44,853 nucleotides of DNA from Acidobacteriota bacterium (lineage in GTDB: Bacteria > Acidobacteriota > Blastocatellia > Pyrinomonadales > Pyrinomonadaceae): positions 1 to 44,853 of the forward strand of contig QHXQ01000055.1 of NCBI GenBank assembly GCA_003223935.1. Reading direction: 5' to 3'. Shown here piece by piece: positions 8,734 through 17,924 of the stretch (positions within the stretch are counted from its first letter, which is position 1; each line of letters begins with the position of its first letter). The notes beneath the pieces were generated by a model, which worked only from the letters and a program-made list of their open reading frames with translations, did no database searches and was not told the origin of the DNA. Position numbers and translations under genes: made by a program.

Positions 8734-11700
8734 CTACGGTGTCCCGAAGCGTGATTGATATTCGAAGGAATAGACGAAGCCGTTGATCATGGTGCGGAAG
8801 TCGCCTGTGTTGTCCAGATAGTTGAGCCAAGCATCGTAGCCTGCCGGGTCGGGGTCGCGTTGCAGGTAGCCGAAGTATTGCATCTCGACGAACGCTGCGT
8901 TGAACTCCCGATTGTAGAGCGTGCCGTTCTCCACGATTGCACGCAGGACGCGCGCGTGCGCTTGTCTGTAGGCTAGTGAGTCGCTGCTGTGCGTCGCTAG
9001 ATCGTTGATCAACTGTTCACGATTCGACAGTGTGACGTTCGCCGTCAAAGCCAATTTGTCCACGAAGTCTGCATCCGACAGCCCTTCATAGAGCGTGCGG
9101 AAGTCCGGCCGATCCAGCCACGCATCCGTGAACGCATCCTTGCGCGCGTTGACTTCCGCTGTGGTTTGCCCGCCCGAAACGCTGTTCAAATCGGTCAGGA
9201 ACTCTTCGTAAGTCGGTTGCCGGCCAGCTAGACTGCCGGTGAACAGATCAGGCAAAGAAGCTTTGTAGAAACGATAAACGAAGAAGCCCTTCTGTTGAAA
9301 CTCTGGCGAGCCGAAGAACGCACCCGACACCGTAATCCGATCGCACGACGGATCAGAGCCGGTCTTGCCGGGGCCGGGGAAGCCTTGATAGGCGCAGTTG
9401 TTCAGGACATTCATCCATGCGTTGAAGCCCAATGGCTCAGGTTCGCGCTCTAAGAAGTCGAGATATTGTTGGCGCACGAAGAAGGCGGCGGTGTTGACCG
9501 GGTTGGGTTGTTGCGTCGCCGCAGGCGCGTGAGCTTGTGCCTTCTGTCCGCCGTTTGCTACCGGCCCTTGATCGTTATCTACAATCGTCACGGTGGCAAA
9601 GCGCGGGTCGGTGATGCCCCAGTTCTCTGATGGATTAGCGAGGGCGACGCGGAACGTCTCGTCGCCTTCAACATAGGAATCATCCGTGATGAAGAAGGTG
9701 ACACTCTTCGTCGTCTCGCCAGCAGCGAACACGAGTCGCCCGATTGAGGTCTGATAGTCGCAACGCGCGCGCGCCTTGCCATCCGAAGTCGCGCAGGGTC
9801 GGCCGTCGAAAGGATCGGTGGCGAACGTGACAGCCGAGATGCTGTTCGTGTCGCCCGTGCGCTCAACCGTCAGATCAAATTTACTGACACCCTCATTCAA
9901 ACGGAAGACCGTATTGGCCAACCGGAATGTGCCCACCCGGAACGGTTGGGTCGCCGGGCGAATCAACAGATTATCGAAGATCGCTTGACCGGGACTTGCG
10001 ACCACTCCGGCTGTGCCCGCGCTCAACTCTGCCGCCAGCGCCCCGACTGCACCCGGCAAGACGAACGAGCCGCGCACTGTCCATGTCCCATCAACTCCGG
10101 TCGGACTAGTCTCGAAGAACATGGTGCGCGTTGGCGCATCGTGCCGGAAGCGCCAAAAGCGCATCTGTTGGGGATCGAGCGCGACGCGACCCGCGCCCGA
10201 CACGGCTTGCAGCACGCCTGCCTGTCGCACTTGGAAGATCAGTTGGCGGAGCGTCGGCGCGGCTTGCGGACTGTTATTGCCGCGCTTGCTGCTTGTCTGC
10301 GACGGATTAGGCTCGACATCCTGCGCGATGAAGCGGAAGTAGTTGCGCTCATCCGCGCCGATGCCGAAGCTCGTCTGCGCGCCGTTGTCGCATGTCTGAT
10401 CAACTTCGACGCTGGCGCTCGCGTTGGTGAAATCAACCGCGTCAACCGTGACGATGCCGTTGAAGCTTTCGCCCGTAGTGTTTGTGCGCGGCGTGATGAG
10501 CAACTTGCCGTTCTGCTGGCCGACCGTGACGAGCGGATCGGTTGAGCCGGGTATCTGCGTTAACAAGCCGCCACTGAAGATACGTGGGTCGGGCGTCGGG
10601 CCGGCGAAGTCGCCCGTGATGGTTGGCGTTGGTGTCGGGTTCGGATTTGGTGAACCGTTGAAGTTGGCGTTGGTGTTGCCGGTGCTCTGCGTGGGCGGCA
10701 CGTCTGTGCGCGAGGGGTTATAGAGGCGCACGTTGTCTTCGGGCTTGACGGTGTATGTGCCGCCGGGCGGTAGATCGGTGAACAGATAGTGGCCGCCGGG
10801 CAACGTTAGCGTCTGGCGCGTGACCGTGCCGCTCAAGATCATCGTCACGCCGGCCACACCGTGATTGGTGTCGTCGAGTAGTTGCCCTGTGATGTTGACC
10901 GCAGTCGTGGCGTTGAAGTTGCCCGTCTGCGCCGCGCTCAAATTCAAGAAGTTGTGCGCCGACGGCGTGAAGATCACATTGATCTTCGACGGCGTGATGC
11001 GATAGTCGCCGCCGTTGGGCGCGTTGAAACTGTAATTGCCTGATGTAGTTGTGACGGTCGTGGCGAGTTTCGTTTCGTTGTTCGCGTCGCTCAACGTCAG
11101 CGTCACGCCCGCGAGTGCGTGGTTGCTGCCGTCAACGATGCGCCCCGTGATGGCTTGCGTGCCTGATGGCAACGCACGGCCGATGACGAATGGCGAGAGG
11201 CTCGCCACTTGACCGCAGACAGTGCGCGACGGGAAGTCAACAGACGAAGTGCGATCCACGAGCGATGCGCCTTCGCGGTGCAGCATTTTCAAAGTGCTGA
11301 ACGTGGCGAGGTCGTTTACCGAGTTGACGTTCGTGCAGACGGTGATCGTACCGGCAAACGTCGCGGTCGTGCTGAGATCGGCGGCCGGCGCATTGGTGAC
11401 GATGGTCATGTTCGCGGGCGGCGAACCGGCGCTCGTCGGATTGATCGGCGTCGCGCGCGTCCGGCCCGAAACACTGACGGTCGCGTAGGTCACGTTGAAG
11501 TCGCCGGCGGTGACGGAGACGTTGTTGCCCGTCGGCGTGAAGACGGAGGGCGTGGCCGTGAAGTCGGCCATCTGATTCGCGCTCAAGTTATTGAACTGCG
11601 CGTTTGCGGGATTGAACTCGAAGTTGCTCGCCGCTGGCGTGATCGTGTAGTTGCCGCCGCAGCCGACCGTGGCGAACGTGTAGTTGCCATTGGCATCGGT

Positions 11701-14700
11701 CGTTGTGTTGGCGGTTTGCGAGCCGGTGAGGTTGAGCGTTAGACCACTGACCGGATTGTTCAGCGCATCGGCGATGCGCCCGCTGATCGTGTAGGTGGTC
11801 AGCGTGCTGGTGAAATCGCCCGTCTGATTGGCGCTCAGATTATTGAAGACGCGATTCGTGGGCGCGAACGTGTAGCAACTGTTGCTCGGCGTCACAGTGT
11901 AGTTGCCATTGGCGGCGAGGCTCGCAAACGTGTAGTTGCCGCTGCCATCAGTTGTTGTGCTGGCTGACTGCGAGCCTGTAAGGTTGATCGCGCTCCCGCT
12001 CAAGGCGTTGCCGCCGCTATCTTGCACGTGGCCGCTGATCTGGAACGAACTCGGAGACATAACCGTCACGTTGGTGGCGTTGACGGTGGCCGGCAAAGGC
12101 CCCGTCACGCTGGCGAATGTGCCTGTGTGCGAGGCGTAGGTAGCGATCTGGAAACTCTGGCCTGCACTGGGGCTGAAACTGTTGACGAGGCTTATGCTGA
12201 GCGTGCCGTTGAGGGTCGCGCTGCCCGTGATGTTGAGTTGATCGAACTGCGTGCAAGCGCTCGTGCCGCCGAGCTCGATGTTGAGTGTGCCGCCCGAAGT
12301 CTGCGTATAGTTCCCTGTAACGTTGAGACAACCGGGCGACGTGCCGGGGTTGAGCGTGCCGCCGTTGCTGAGGTTGCCGCTGATCGTGCCCGCGCCGCGC
12401 AACTCGCCGCCCTGCACGCTCATCGTGCTATTGCTGGCAAAGTTGCCGCCATTCAGGAAGGTGAGACCGGCGGTCTGCGTGTAACTGTTGCCGAAGCGAA
12501 TCGTGCCCGTCTGCACTTCGACTGTGCCGGTGTTGGTGAAAGGCAGATTGAAGTTTGCTTCGCTTGCGCCGGTCGTCTTGCGCACAGTGCCGGCATTGTT
12601 GAAGGCATTCGTGCCGCCGGACTGGAAAATTTGCGTGTCGGACTGCACGTTGAACGTCGCGCCCGTCTGATTATTTAACGTGCCGCCGACGAAGACCATG
12701 TTCGATGTCGGGCTGTAGTTGGCCGTGCCCGCGTTGTTGAGCACACGCTTCAACTGCGGCTGCGAGCCGCCGAGGTTGAGCGTCGCGCCCGCAGGCACGT
12801 TCGTCGTGCCTGTGCCGTCGAGTATGCCGTTGAAGTTGAGCGTGCCGGTCGCGGTCGGACTGACGTCGGCTGAGCCGTCAATCGTGCCGTTCAGATTGAT
12901 CGTGGCGACGGTGACGGCGTTCGAGTTGAAGATGGCCGAACCGTTGACGGTGAGTGTCGTGCCGACGTTCTGTACGTTGCCGGTGAAGGTTGATGTACCG
13001 GCGACGGTCGTCGTGCCGGTGACGTTGAACGTGCCGGCGATGGTCGCCGTGCTGCTCAGGTTAACTGTCGGCGCGTTCACGCTTGATGCCGCTTGCAGGT
13101 TCTGAGCGCTGAGCAGAAGCGTTGTGCCGGCCGCGCCGTTGAACGCGCCGCTCGACGTGCCGTTGGTGTTCAAGTTGAGCGTACCCGCTTGCAGGTCAAC
13201 CGTGCCGCTGTTATTGAACTGCACGTTCACATCGAGCGTACCTGTGGCCGTTGCCTTGCGGAATGTGCCCGCGTTGTTGAAGACGCCGGAGCCGCCCGCA
13301 GTGAAGAGTTGCTTGTCAGCGAGCACGTCGAACAGTGCGCCGGCCTGATTATTGAACGTGCCGTTCGTGCCCAAGACCATGCTGCTCGTGACGTTGTACT
13401 GCGCAGTCGTCGCGTTGTTGAGCGGGCGCAGCAGTTGCGGCTGCGCGCCGTCAAGCACGAAGGTCGCACCCGCCAGCACGTTCGTTGTGCCCGTGCCGGC
13501 CATCGTGCCGCGATAGTTGAGTCGCCCACTGATATTGAGATCGCCTGCGCCGCCGAGCGTGCCCGATTGCGTGAAGCTGCCATGCGTGCCGACTGTGCTC
13601 GTGGTGGCGAGCGTCAGGCCGCGCACATTCTCATCAAAAGTCTGTGTGCCCGTTGCGCCGCCGACGGTCAGACTATTGATCGACGGACTCACGTCGAGCG
13701 TGACCGTGTATGTGCCGGGCAGCGTGATGAAGACGTTATCACCTGCGATTGGCACGCGGTTCATGCCTGTGCCGTCCTGCCAGTTCGCGGCGTTGTTCCA
13801 GTTGCCGCCCGATGCGTTGATCCAACTTACATCCGTCGCCGACAAAGTAGTGACCGTCTGACAGGCGGAGAACTCTGAAGTGTTGTTATTGGGATCAGTT
13901 GCCGTCGCGGTGACGGCTTGACCGGCGGGGACATTGACGGCGAGCGAAGTGTTGATGGTCGCGTTGCCGCTCGCATCGGTCGTCACCAGCGTTGAGCCTA
14001 AGAAGGTCTGCCCCTCACCATTACCTGAAGCGTCGCACGCCGGGTTTGCGAAGAACTCGATGGTGAACTGCGTGTTGGTGGTCGAGTTGAGCGTGCCTTG
14101 AATCGTGGTGTTGCCGCCGCTCGTGACGGCGGACGTGAGCACGGGGAAGTTTTGCAGGTTGTTCGCGCCCGTGTCTGGGTCGCCCGCATCGTTGGGCGTA
14201 ACGCCGTCCGGGCCGAGGTCTATGCCGAGTTGCGTGGCCGTCGTGCCGTTGTCGTGGATCGCGTTGGCGCGCACGGAGTTGCCCGTCCCTGAACTGATCG
14301 AGACGCCGTCGTCGTTGTTGAAGGCGATGACGTTCCCTGCCCCAGCGGCCGCGCCGCCGATAGTGTTGTTTTGCGAACTGCCTGTGATGATGACGCCGAT
14401 TGCGTTCGGCAGGGCGGCATTGCCGGTCGCCGTCGTGCCGATCAGATTACCCTGCACGACGATGTTGTTCGTGCCGGAGTCGGTGATGAAGAGACCGGCG
14501 TTGTTACCGGAGATAAGGTTGCCCGCGCCAGCGGCCGTGCCGCCGATGGTGTTGGCCGATGCCCCGAAGGAGATCGCGATGCCGAGCGAGGTGTTGTTGA
14601 CGGCCGTCGTGCCGTTCGCGTCTGTGCCGATGTAGTTGCCTTGGAGCGTGTTGTTGCTCGCGTTGTTGAAGAGGATGATGTTGATCCCGTTGCCGGAGAT

Positions 14701-17070
14701 GACGTTGCGCGCCGCCGCGGTTGTGCCGCCGACGGTGTTGTTCTGCGCGCCTGAGGAGATGTCTAAGCCGTCGCCGTTGGCGATGGCGACAGTGCCCGCC
14801 GCATTCGTGCCGAGGTAGTTGCCTTGGACAATGTTGTTGTTTGTCCCCGTGCCCGTCAGGACGATGCCGCGGTTGCCATTACCGGAGACGATGTTGCGGG
14901 CCGCGGGCGTCGTGCCGCCGATAGTGTTATTGGCGCTGCCCGCGCGGACGATGACACCATTGTTCTGATTCGCGCTGGCTGTGTCGCCGGCTGGGTTAGT
15001 GCCGATGAAGTTGCCGATGATAGTGTTGCCGCCGCTCGTGTCGAGCACGATGCCATTGTCTTTGAAGCGGTTGATGACGAGACCACGCACAGTGGTGCTG
15101 CCACCGATGATGACGAGACCGTATGTGCCGCCCGGCGTGTTCGTGCCGTCCAATTCGATGAGGAGAACGGCGTTGTTGCCGACAGCTTGCGTGTTGACGG
15201 TCGCGCCCGGCTGCGTGTAGCCGTCAATGATGACCGGCTGCGTGATGTCGGGCAGCGCGGAGGTCGGGCTGATGGTGTGCACGCCCGCGCCTGCGATGTT
15301 GAAGGCGATGGTCTGCGTGCCGGGGCTGGCGTTGGCGTCGAGGATGGCTTGCCGGAGTGAGCCGGGGCCGTTGTCGTTGGTGTTCGAGACCGTAATGGTT
15401 GAAGTCCCGTTGCTGTGACACTTGCCCGCGCTCTTAGCGTCGTAAATATTTTTAAGCTCGGTCTGCGCGAGAGCGCGGTCGAAAAGCTCTATCTCATCAA
15501 TCAAGCCATTGAGGTTACTACCGCCATCAGAGTCAGCCCCGAAACGCAAAGGTAAAGAGTTGGTCGGAATCGCGCCAGTTAAGGCTGCACTGCCGACTTG
15601 AGTGCCGTTGATGTACACACGAATTTGCGCCCCATCATAAGTGCCGGCTACGTGGAGGAACGTATCAATCGGAAGCGTCTGGGCGCTTGTTGCCTGCTGA
15701 TTGTTAACACGAAAGCGAAGATGACCGCCGCTTACATCAAGCGAGTAGCCATCCGTCGTGGCCGTCGGCATCTTGTCCACGATCCGTGCGTCATTTGTGT
15801 TCGTCAGTTTAATCCAAGCGTCAATCGTAATTTCGCTCGTCGGATTTAGCGCCGGGGTGTCATCAACTTGTAAGAAGGTGAATGCTGCGCCGAAGAAGCG
15901 GCCGCCTTGATTAACCTCGCCCTGATCAAATTGAAATCCTCCTGACGACCCGTGCAATACAGCGTGCAGACTATTCAACATGTCGTCGGTAGTGCCGTCG
16001 AGCGGAAACCAGATCACTAAGTTCGGCGGCGGCGGCGTGCAGTTGAGGAGCTTTTGCCAATCGGGCGAAACATCGTCTGCCGAATTATTGGTCAGACGGA
16101 CTTGGCTCGACCCGTCGGGGTTCATCACGTAAATCTCATAGTTGCCGTCGCGGTTAGAGATGAATGCGATCTTGCTGCCGTCGGGACTGAACTTTGGATC
16201 CTCATCAAATGCCGCGTTATTGGTCAGACGGGTCTGACCAGTCCCGTCCGTGTTCATCACGTAAATCTCATAGTTGCCGTCGCGGTTAGAGATGAATGCG
16301 ATCTTGCTGCCGTCAGGACTATAGGCTGGACGTAGATCATCTGCCGCGTTGTTGGTGAGGTTCGTCTGACCAGTCCCGTCCGCGTTCATCAAGTAAATTT
16401 CAAAGTTGCCGTCGCGCTGAGATGTGAATGCGATCTTGCTGACGTCGGGGCTGAAAAAAGGCTCAGAATCTTCTGCCGGGTTATTGGTCAGACGGGTCTG
16501 GTTCGACCCGTCTGCGTCCATGACGTAAATCTCATAGTTGCCGTCGCGGTTAGACCTGAACGCGATCTTGCTGCCATCAGGGCTGAAGTTAAGCTCAACA
16601 TCTTCTGCTGCGTTATTGGTTAGACGGGTCTGGCTCGACCCGTCGGCGTTCATCACGTAAATTTCAAAGTTGCCGTCGCGATCAGACGCGAACGCAAGCT
16701 TGCTGCCGTCGGGACTGAAGGCCGGAGTAATATCGGATGCTGAGTTGTTGGTGAGGTTAGTCTGCCCAGTCCCGTCGGCGTTCATCGCGTAAATCTCATT
16801 GTTGCCGTCGCGGAAAGACGTAAACGCGATCTTGCCGTTCGCCTGCAAAGATTTGGGTCTGATGCGGCCCGGGTTCGTTTGGCTAATGGTGGGCTGCGGC
16901 GTGCTTGGTTGCTGTGCGGGCTTGCGCGTCTGGAGCGCGGCAGCGACTCGACGATATGTGCGCGCCGGGCCATAAGCCGATATTGTCACGATGCTGCCGA
17001 GCACGACGAGAGTGATGACAACTCTGAACAGACTTGTGTTGCGAGGGTGGCGACGAGGAAGTTGCAACAT
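8734..17070 (-). CDS. Giant secreted mosaic protein (PD40 propeller, LamG-like, beta-helix, Cna/CarbopepD repeats, Calx-beta, DUF4214)
   Basis: 2778 residues from the ATG at 17070, preceded by aaaGGAAt; a frame extension to 17130 has no better site. An N-terminal hydrophobic segment (about 17-35) suggests export. The modules in order are as follows. TolB/PD40 repeats (about 67-340) have consensus SPDGSKIAFxSNRDGNYEIYVM. A LamG/concanavalin-like domain covers about 350-550 (VIWFPLDGTTDD). A parallel beta-helix with IGGTxxAARNVISGN repeats covers about 550-1065. FNNAGT-type autotransporter-like repeats run from 1065 to 1675. Carboxypeptidase-regulatory or Cna-B-like repeats (SGRIxDxxxNPVSGLTL) cover about 1675-2110. 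One Calx-beta domain (about 2380-2500) ends in VTIVDND. The last 255 residues hold two DUF4214 units (FVRQQYLDFLEREPEPLGF and FGYLQRDPDPAGYDAW). It is probably a cell-surface or extracellular adhesin-like protein; no enzymatic site is seen. Confidence 0.88.
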   Translation of the reverse strand: MLQLPRRHPRNTSLFRVVITLVVLGSIVTISAYGPARTYRRVAAALQTRKPAQQPSTPQPTISQTNPGRIRPKSLQANGKIAFTSFRDGNNEIYAMNADGTGQTNLTNNSASDITPAFSPDGSKLAFASDRDGNFEIYVMNADGSSQTRLTNNAAEDVELNFSPDGSKIAFRSNRDGNYEIYVMDADGSNQTRLTNNPAEDSEPFFSPDVSKIAFTSQRDGNFEIYLMNADGTGQTNLTNNAADDLRPAYSPDGSKIAFISNRDGNYEIYVMNTDGTGQTRLTNNAAFDEDPKFSPDGSKIAFISNRDGNYEIYVMNPDGSSQVRLTNNSADDVSPDWQKLLNCTPPPPNLVIWFPLDGTTDDMLNSLHAVLHGSSGGFQFDQGEVNQGGRFFGAAFTFLQVDDTPALNPTSEITIDAWIKLTNTNDARIVDKMPTATTDGYSLDVSGGHLRFRVNNQQATSAQTLPIDTFLHVAGTYDGAQIRVYINGTQVGSAALTGAIPTNSLPLRFGADSDGGSNLNGLIDEIELFDRALAQTELKNIYDAKSAGKCHSNGTSTITVSNTNDNGPGSLRQAILDANASPGTQTIAFNIAGAGVHTISPTSALPDITQPVIIDGYTQPGATVNTQAVGNNAVLLIELDGTNTPGGTYGLVIIGGSTTVRGLVINRFKDNGIVLDTSGGNTIIGNFIGTNPAGDTASANQNNGVIVRAGSANNTIGGTTPAARNIVSGNGNRGIVLTGTGTNNNIVQGNYLGTNAAGTVAIANGDGLDISSGAQNNTVGGTTAAARNVISGNGINIILFNNASNNTLQGNYIGTDANGTTAVNNTSLGIAISFGASANTIGGTAAGAGNLISGNNAGLFITDSGTNNIVVQGNLIGTTATGNAALPNAIGVIITGSSQNNTIGGAAAGAGNVIAFNNDDGVSISSGTGNSVRANAIHDNGTTATQLGIDLGPDGVTPNDAGDPDTGANNLQNFPVLTSAVTSGGNTTIQGTLNSTTNTQFTIEFFANPACDASGNGEGQTFLGSTLVTTDASGNATINTSLAVNVPAGQAVTATATDPNNNTSEFSACQTVTTLSATDVSWINASGGNWNNAANWQDGTGMNRVPIAGDNVFITLPGTYTVTLDVSPSINSLTVGGATGTQTFDENVRGLTLATTSTVGTHGSFTQSGTLGGAGDLNISGRLNYRGTMAGTGTTNVLAGATFVLDGAQPQLLRPLNNATTAQYNVTSSMVLGTNGTFNNQAGALFDVLADKQLFTAGGSGVFNNAGTFRKATATGTLDVNVQFNNSGTVDLQAGTLNLNTNGTSSGAFNGAAGTTLLLSAQNLQAASSVNAPTVNLSSTATIAGTFNVTGTTTVAGTSTFTGNVQNVGTTLTVNGSAIFNSNAVTVATINLNGTIDGSADVSPTATGTLNFNGILDGTGTTNVPAGATLNLGGSQPQLKRVLNNAGTANYSPTSNMVFVGGTLNNQTGATFNVQSDTQIFQSGGTNAFNNAGTVRKTTGASEANFNLPFTNTGTVEVQTGTIRFGNSYTQTAGLTFLNGGNFASNSTMSVQGGELRGAGTISGNLSNGGTLNPGTSPGCLNVTGNYTQTSGGTLNIELGGTSACTQFDQLNITGSATLNGTLSISLVNSFSPSAGQSFQIATYASHTGTFASVTGPLPATVNATNVTVMSPSSFQISGHVQDSGGNALSGSAINLTGSQSASTTTDGSGNYTFASLAANGNYTVTPSNSCYTFAPTNRVFNNLSANQTGDFTSTLTTYTISGRIADALNNPVSGLTLNLTGSQTANTTTDANGNYTFATVGCGGNYTITPAASNFEFNPANAQFNNLSANQMADFTATPSVFTPTGNNVSVTAGDFNVTYATVSVSGRTRATPINPTSAGSPPANMTIVTNAPAADLSTTATFAGTITVCTNVNSVNDLATFSTLKMLHREGASLVDRTSSVDFPSRTVCGQVASLSPFVIGRALPSGTQAITGRIVDGSNHALAGVTLTLSDANNETKLATTVTTTSGNYSFNAPNGGDYRITPSKINVIFTPSAHNFLNLSAAQTGNFNATTAVNITGQLLDDTNHGVAGVTMILSGTVTRQTLTLPGGHYLFTDLPPGGTYTVKPEDNVRLYNPSRTDVPPTQSTGNTNANFNGSPNPNPTPTPTITGDFAGPTPDPRIFSGGLLTQIPGSTDPLVTVGQQNGKLLITPRTNTTGESFNGIVTVDAVDFTNASASVEVDQTCDNGAQTSFGIGADERNYFRFIAQDVEPNPSQTSSKRGNNSPQAAPTLRQLIFQVRQAGVLQAVSGAGRVALDPQQMRFWRFRHDAPTRTMFFETSPTGVDGTWTVRGSFVLPGAVGALAAELSAGTAGVVASPGQAIFDNLLIRPATQPFRVGTFRLANTVFRLNEGVSKFDLTVERTGDTNSISAVTFATDPFDGRPCATSDGKARARCDYQTSIGRLVFAAGETTKSVTFFITDDSYVEGDETFRVALANPSENWGITDPRFATVTIVDNDQGPVANGGQKAQAHAPAATQQPNPVNTAAFFVRQQYLDFLEREPEPLGFNAWMNVLNNCAYQGFPGPGKTGSDPSCDRITVSGAFFGSPEFQQKGFFVYRFYKASLPDLFTGSLAGRQPTYEEFLTDLNSVSGGQTTAEVNARKDAFTDAWLDRPDFRTLYEGLSDADFVDKLALTANVTLSNREQLINDLATHSSDSLAYRQAHARVLRAIVENGTLYNREFNAAFVEMQYFGYLQRDPDPAGYDAWLNYLDNTGDFRTMINGFVYSFEYQSRFGTP
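16056..16850 (-). repeat. Near-identical 132-bp tandem repeats encoding PD40 propeller blades
   Basis: Inside the giant gene, six to seven units of about 129-132 bp (43-44 codons) encode TolB-like propeller blades. The DNA is close to identical between some neighbours. For example, the run beginning acgtaaatctcata recurs at 16127 and 16259, 132 bp apart, with only scattered changes. Such identity at synonymous sites suggests recent duplication or gene conversion between blades. Confidence 0.8.
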
Positions 17071-17924
17071 GCGGGGGATTCCTTTTTCAGCTTGCTGCAC
17101 AACGCCGGTCGTTGCCGGTCTGACAAACAAACATACGGGCGTTGCCTAATTTACGGGCACATGGCACAGACAGATTGACGCTCGCGCGACAAAAAAATAT
17201 CTATTTGGCACTGCAACAGGGTCAGAACGAAGCGCACGGTCTTAATCGTAGAGCACAAGCGCATGCGTCATGTGGGACATTGGTCTCAATTCGTGTTGCT
17301 GGCAAGGCAATGCGTTGAGCCAAAAGAAGCAAGTGCGGTTCGGCAGGACAAGCTGACTCGCGACACATTGCGTTCGGTGCGACCCGACGGTGCGTGCATT
17401 TTACTAGAGAAGCGGCGTTCTGTTAAATGAATTTCACACCGCAGAGCGAGTAAGCGAAAAGGCGCGAGCCAGCATACATCGGTTCGCGCCCTTTACCTCA
17501 CCGTTCGCCTTTGCTGTTGGAGCCGCGTGGCTCGTAACTTGTGCCAGCGAGTTGCGCTTGACAGGTAATAAACCAGCAACAGCGACCTGAATGGACGTTG
17601 CATGCTACAAGAGAAACCGTAGGCGGCAAAAAAAAATTCATCTTATCTGCGGCCGGCAATGGTTTCTTGACACACGCGGGAATCTGCTCTAGCTTTCGCT
17701 CTACTTGAGCTGCAACACGTGCGCATCAATTTATCTCCCTGTTGCGTCAAGCTCAAGCGCGTTCCAACGCGCTCGACTGAGTGCTTGAGTCATCTCTGGC
17801 GTTCGCATTGCTAAGAACTTCGTGCCTTCGATCTCGTTGACCGCCGCCCATGAGCGTCAGCTATTCACGCGCCCGGCACTAAGTGGCCTTTCGCCGTCAT
17901 GCACGACGCACACTTGAGGAATCT
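17071..17924. other. 854-bp divergent intergenic region
   Basis: No convincing gene is present between the giant minus-strand protein and the outer-membrane receptor. Short A-runs (around 17202-17208 and 17631-17639) and a modest hairpin of the form ggcgcgagcc...ggttcgcgcc at about 17459-17493 are visible. It probably carries the promoters and leaders of both flanking genes. A small RNA cannot be excluded. Confidence 0.5.
17667..17695 (+). promoter_or_regulatory. Candidate sigma70-type promoter for the Oar-like receptor
   Basis: TTGACA at 17667-17672 is a perfect -35. A 17-nt spacer leads to TAGCTT at 17690-17695, a weak -10. It lies about 230 nt upstream of the receptor start, which would give a long leader. 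Confidence 0.35.

Noticed and set aside
17558..17586. Second TTGACA as a promoter for the receptor
   Set aside because: No acceptable -10 hexamer at 16-18 nt; the next sequence is GC-rich.
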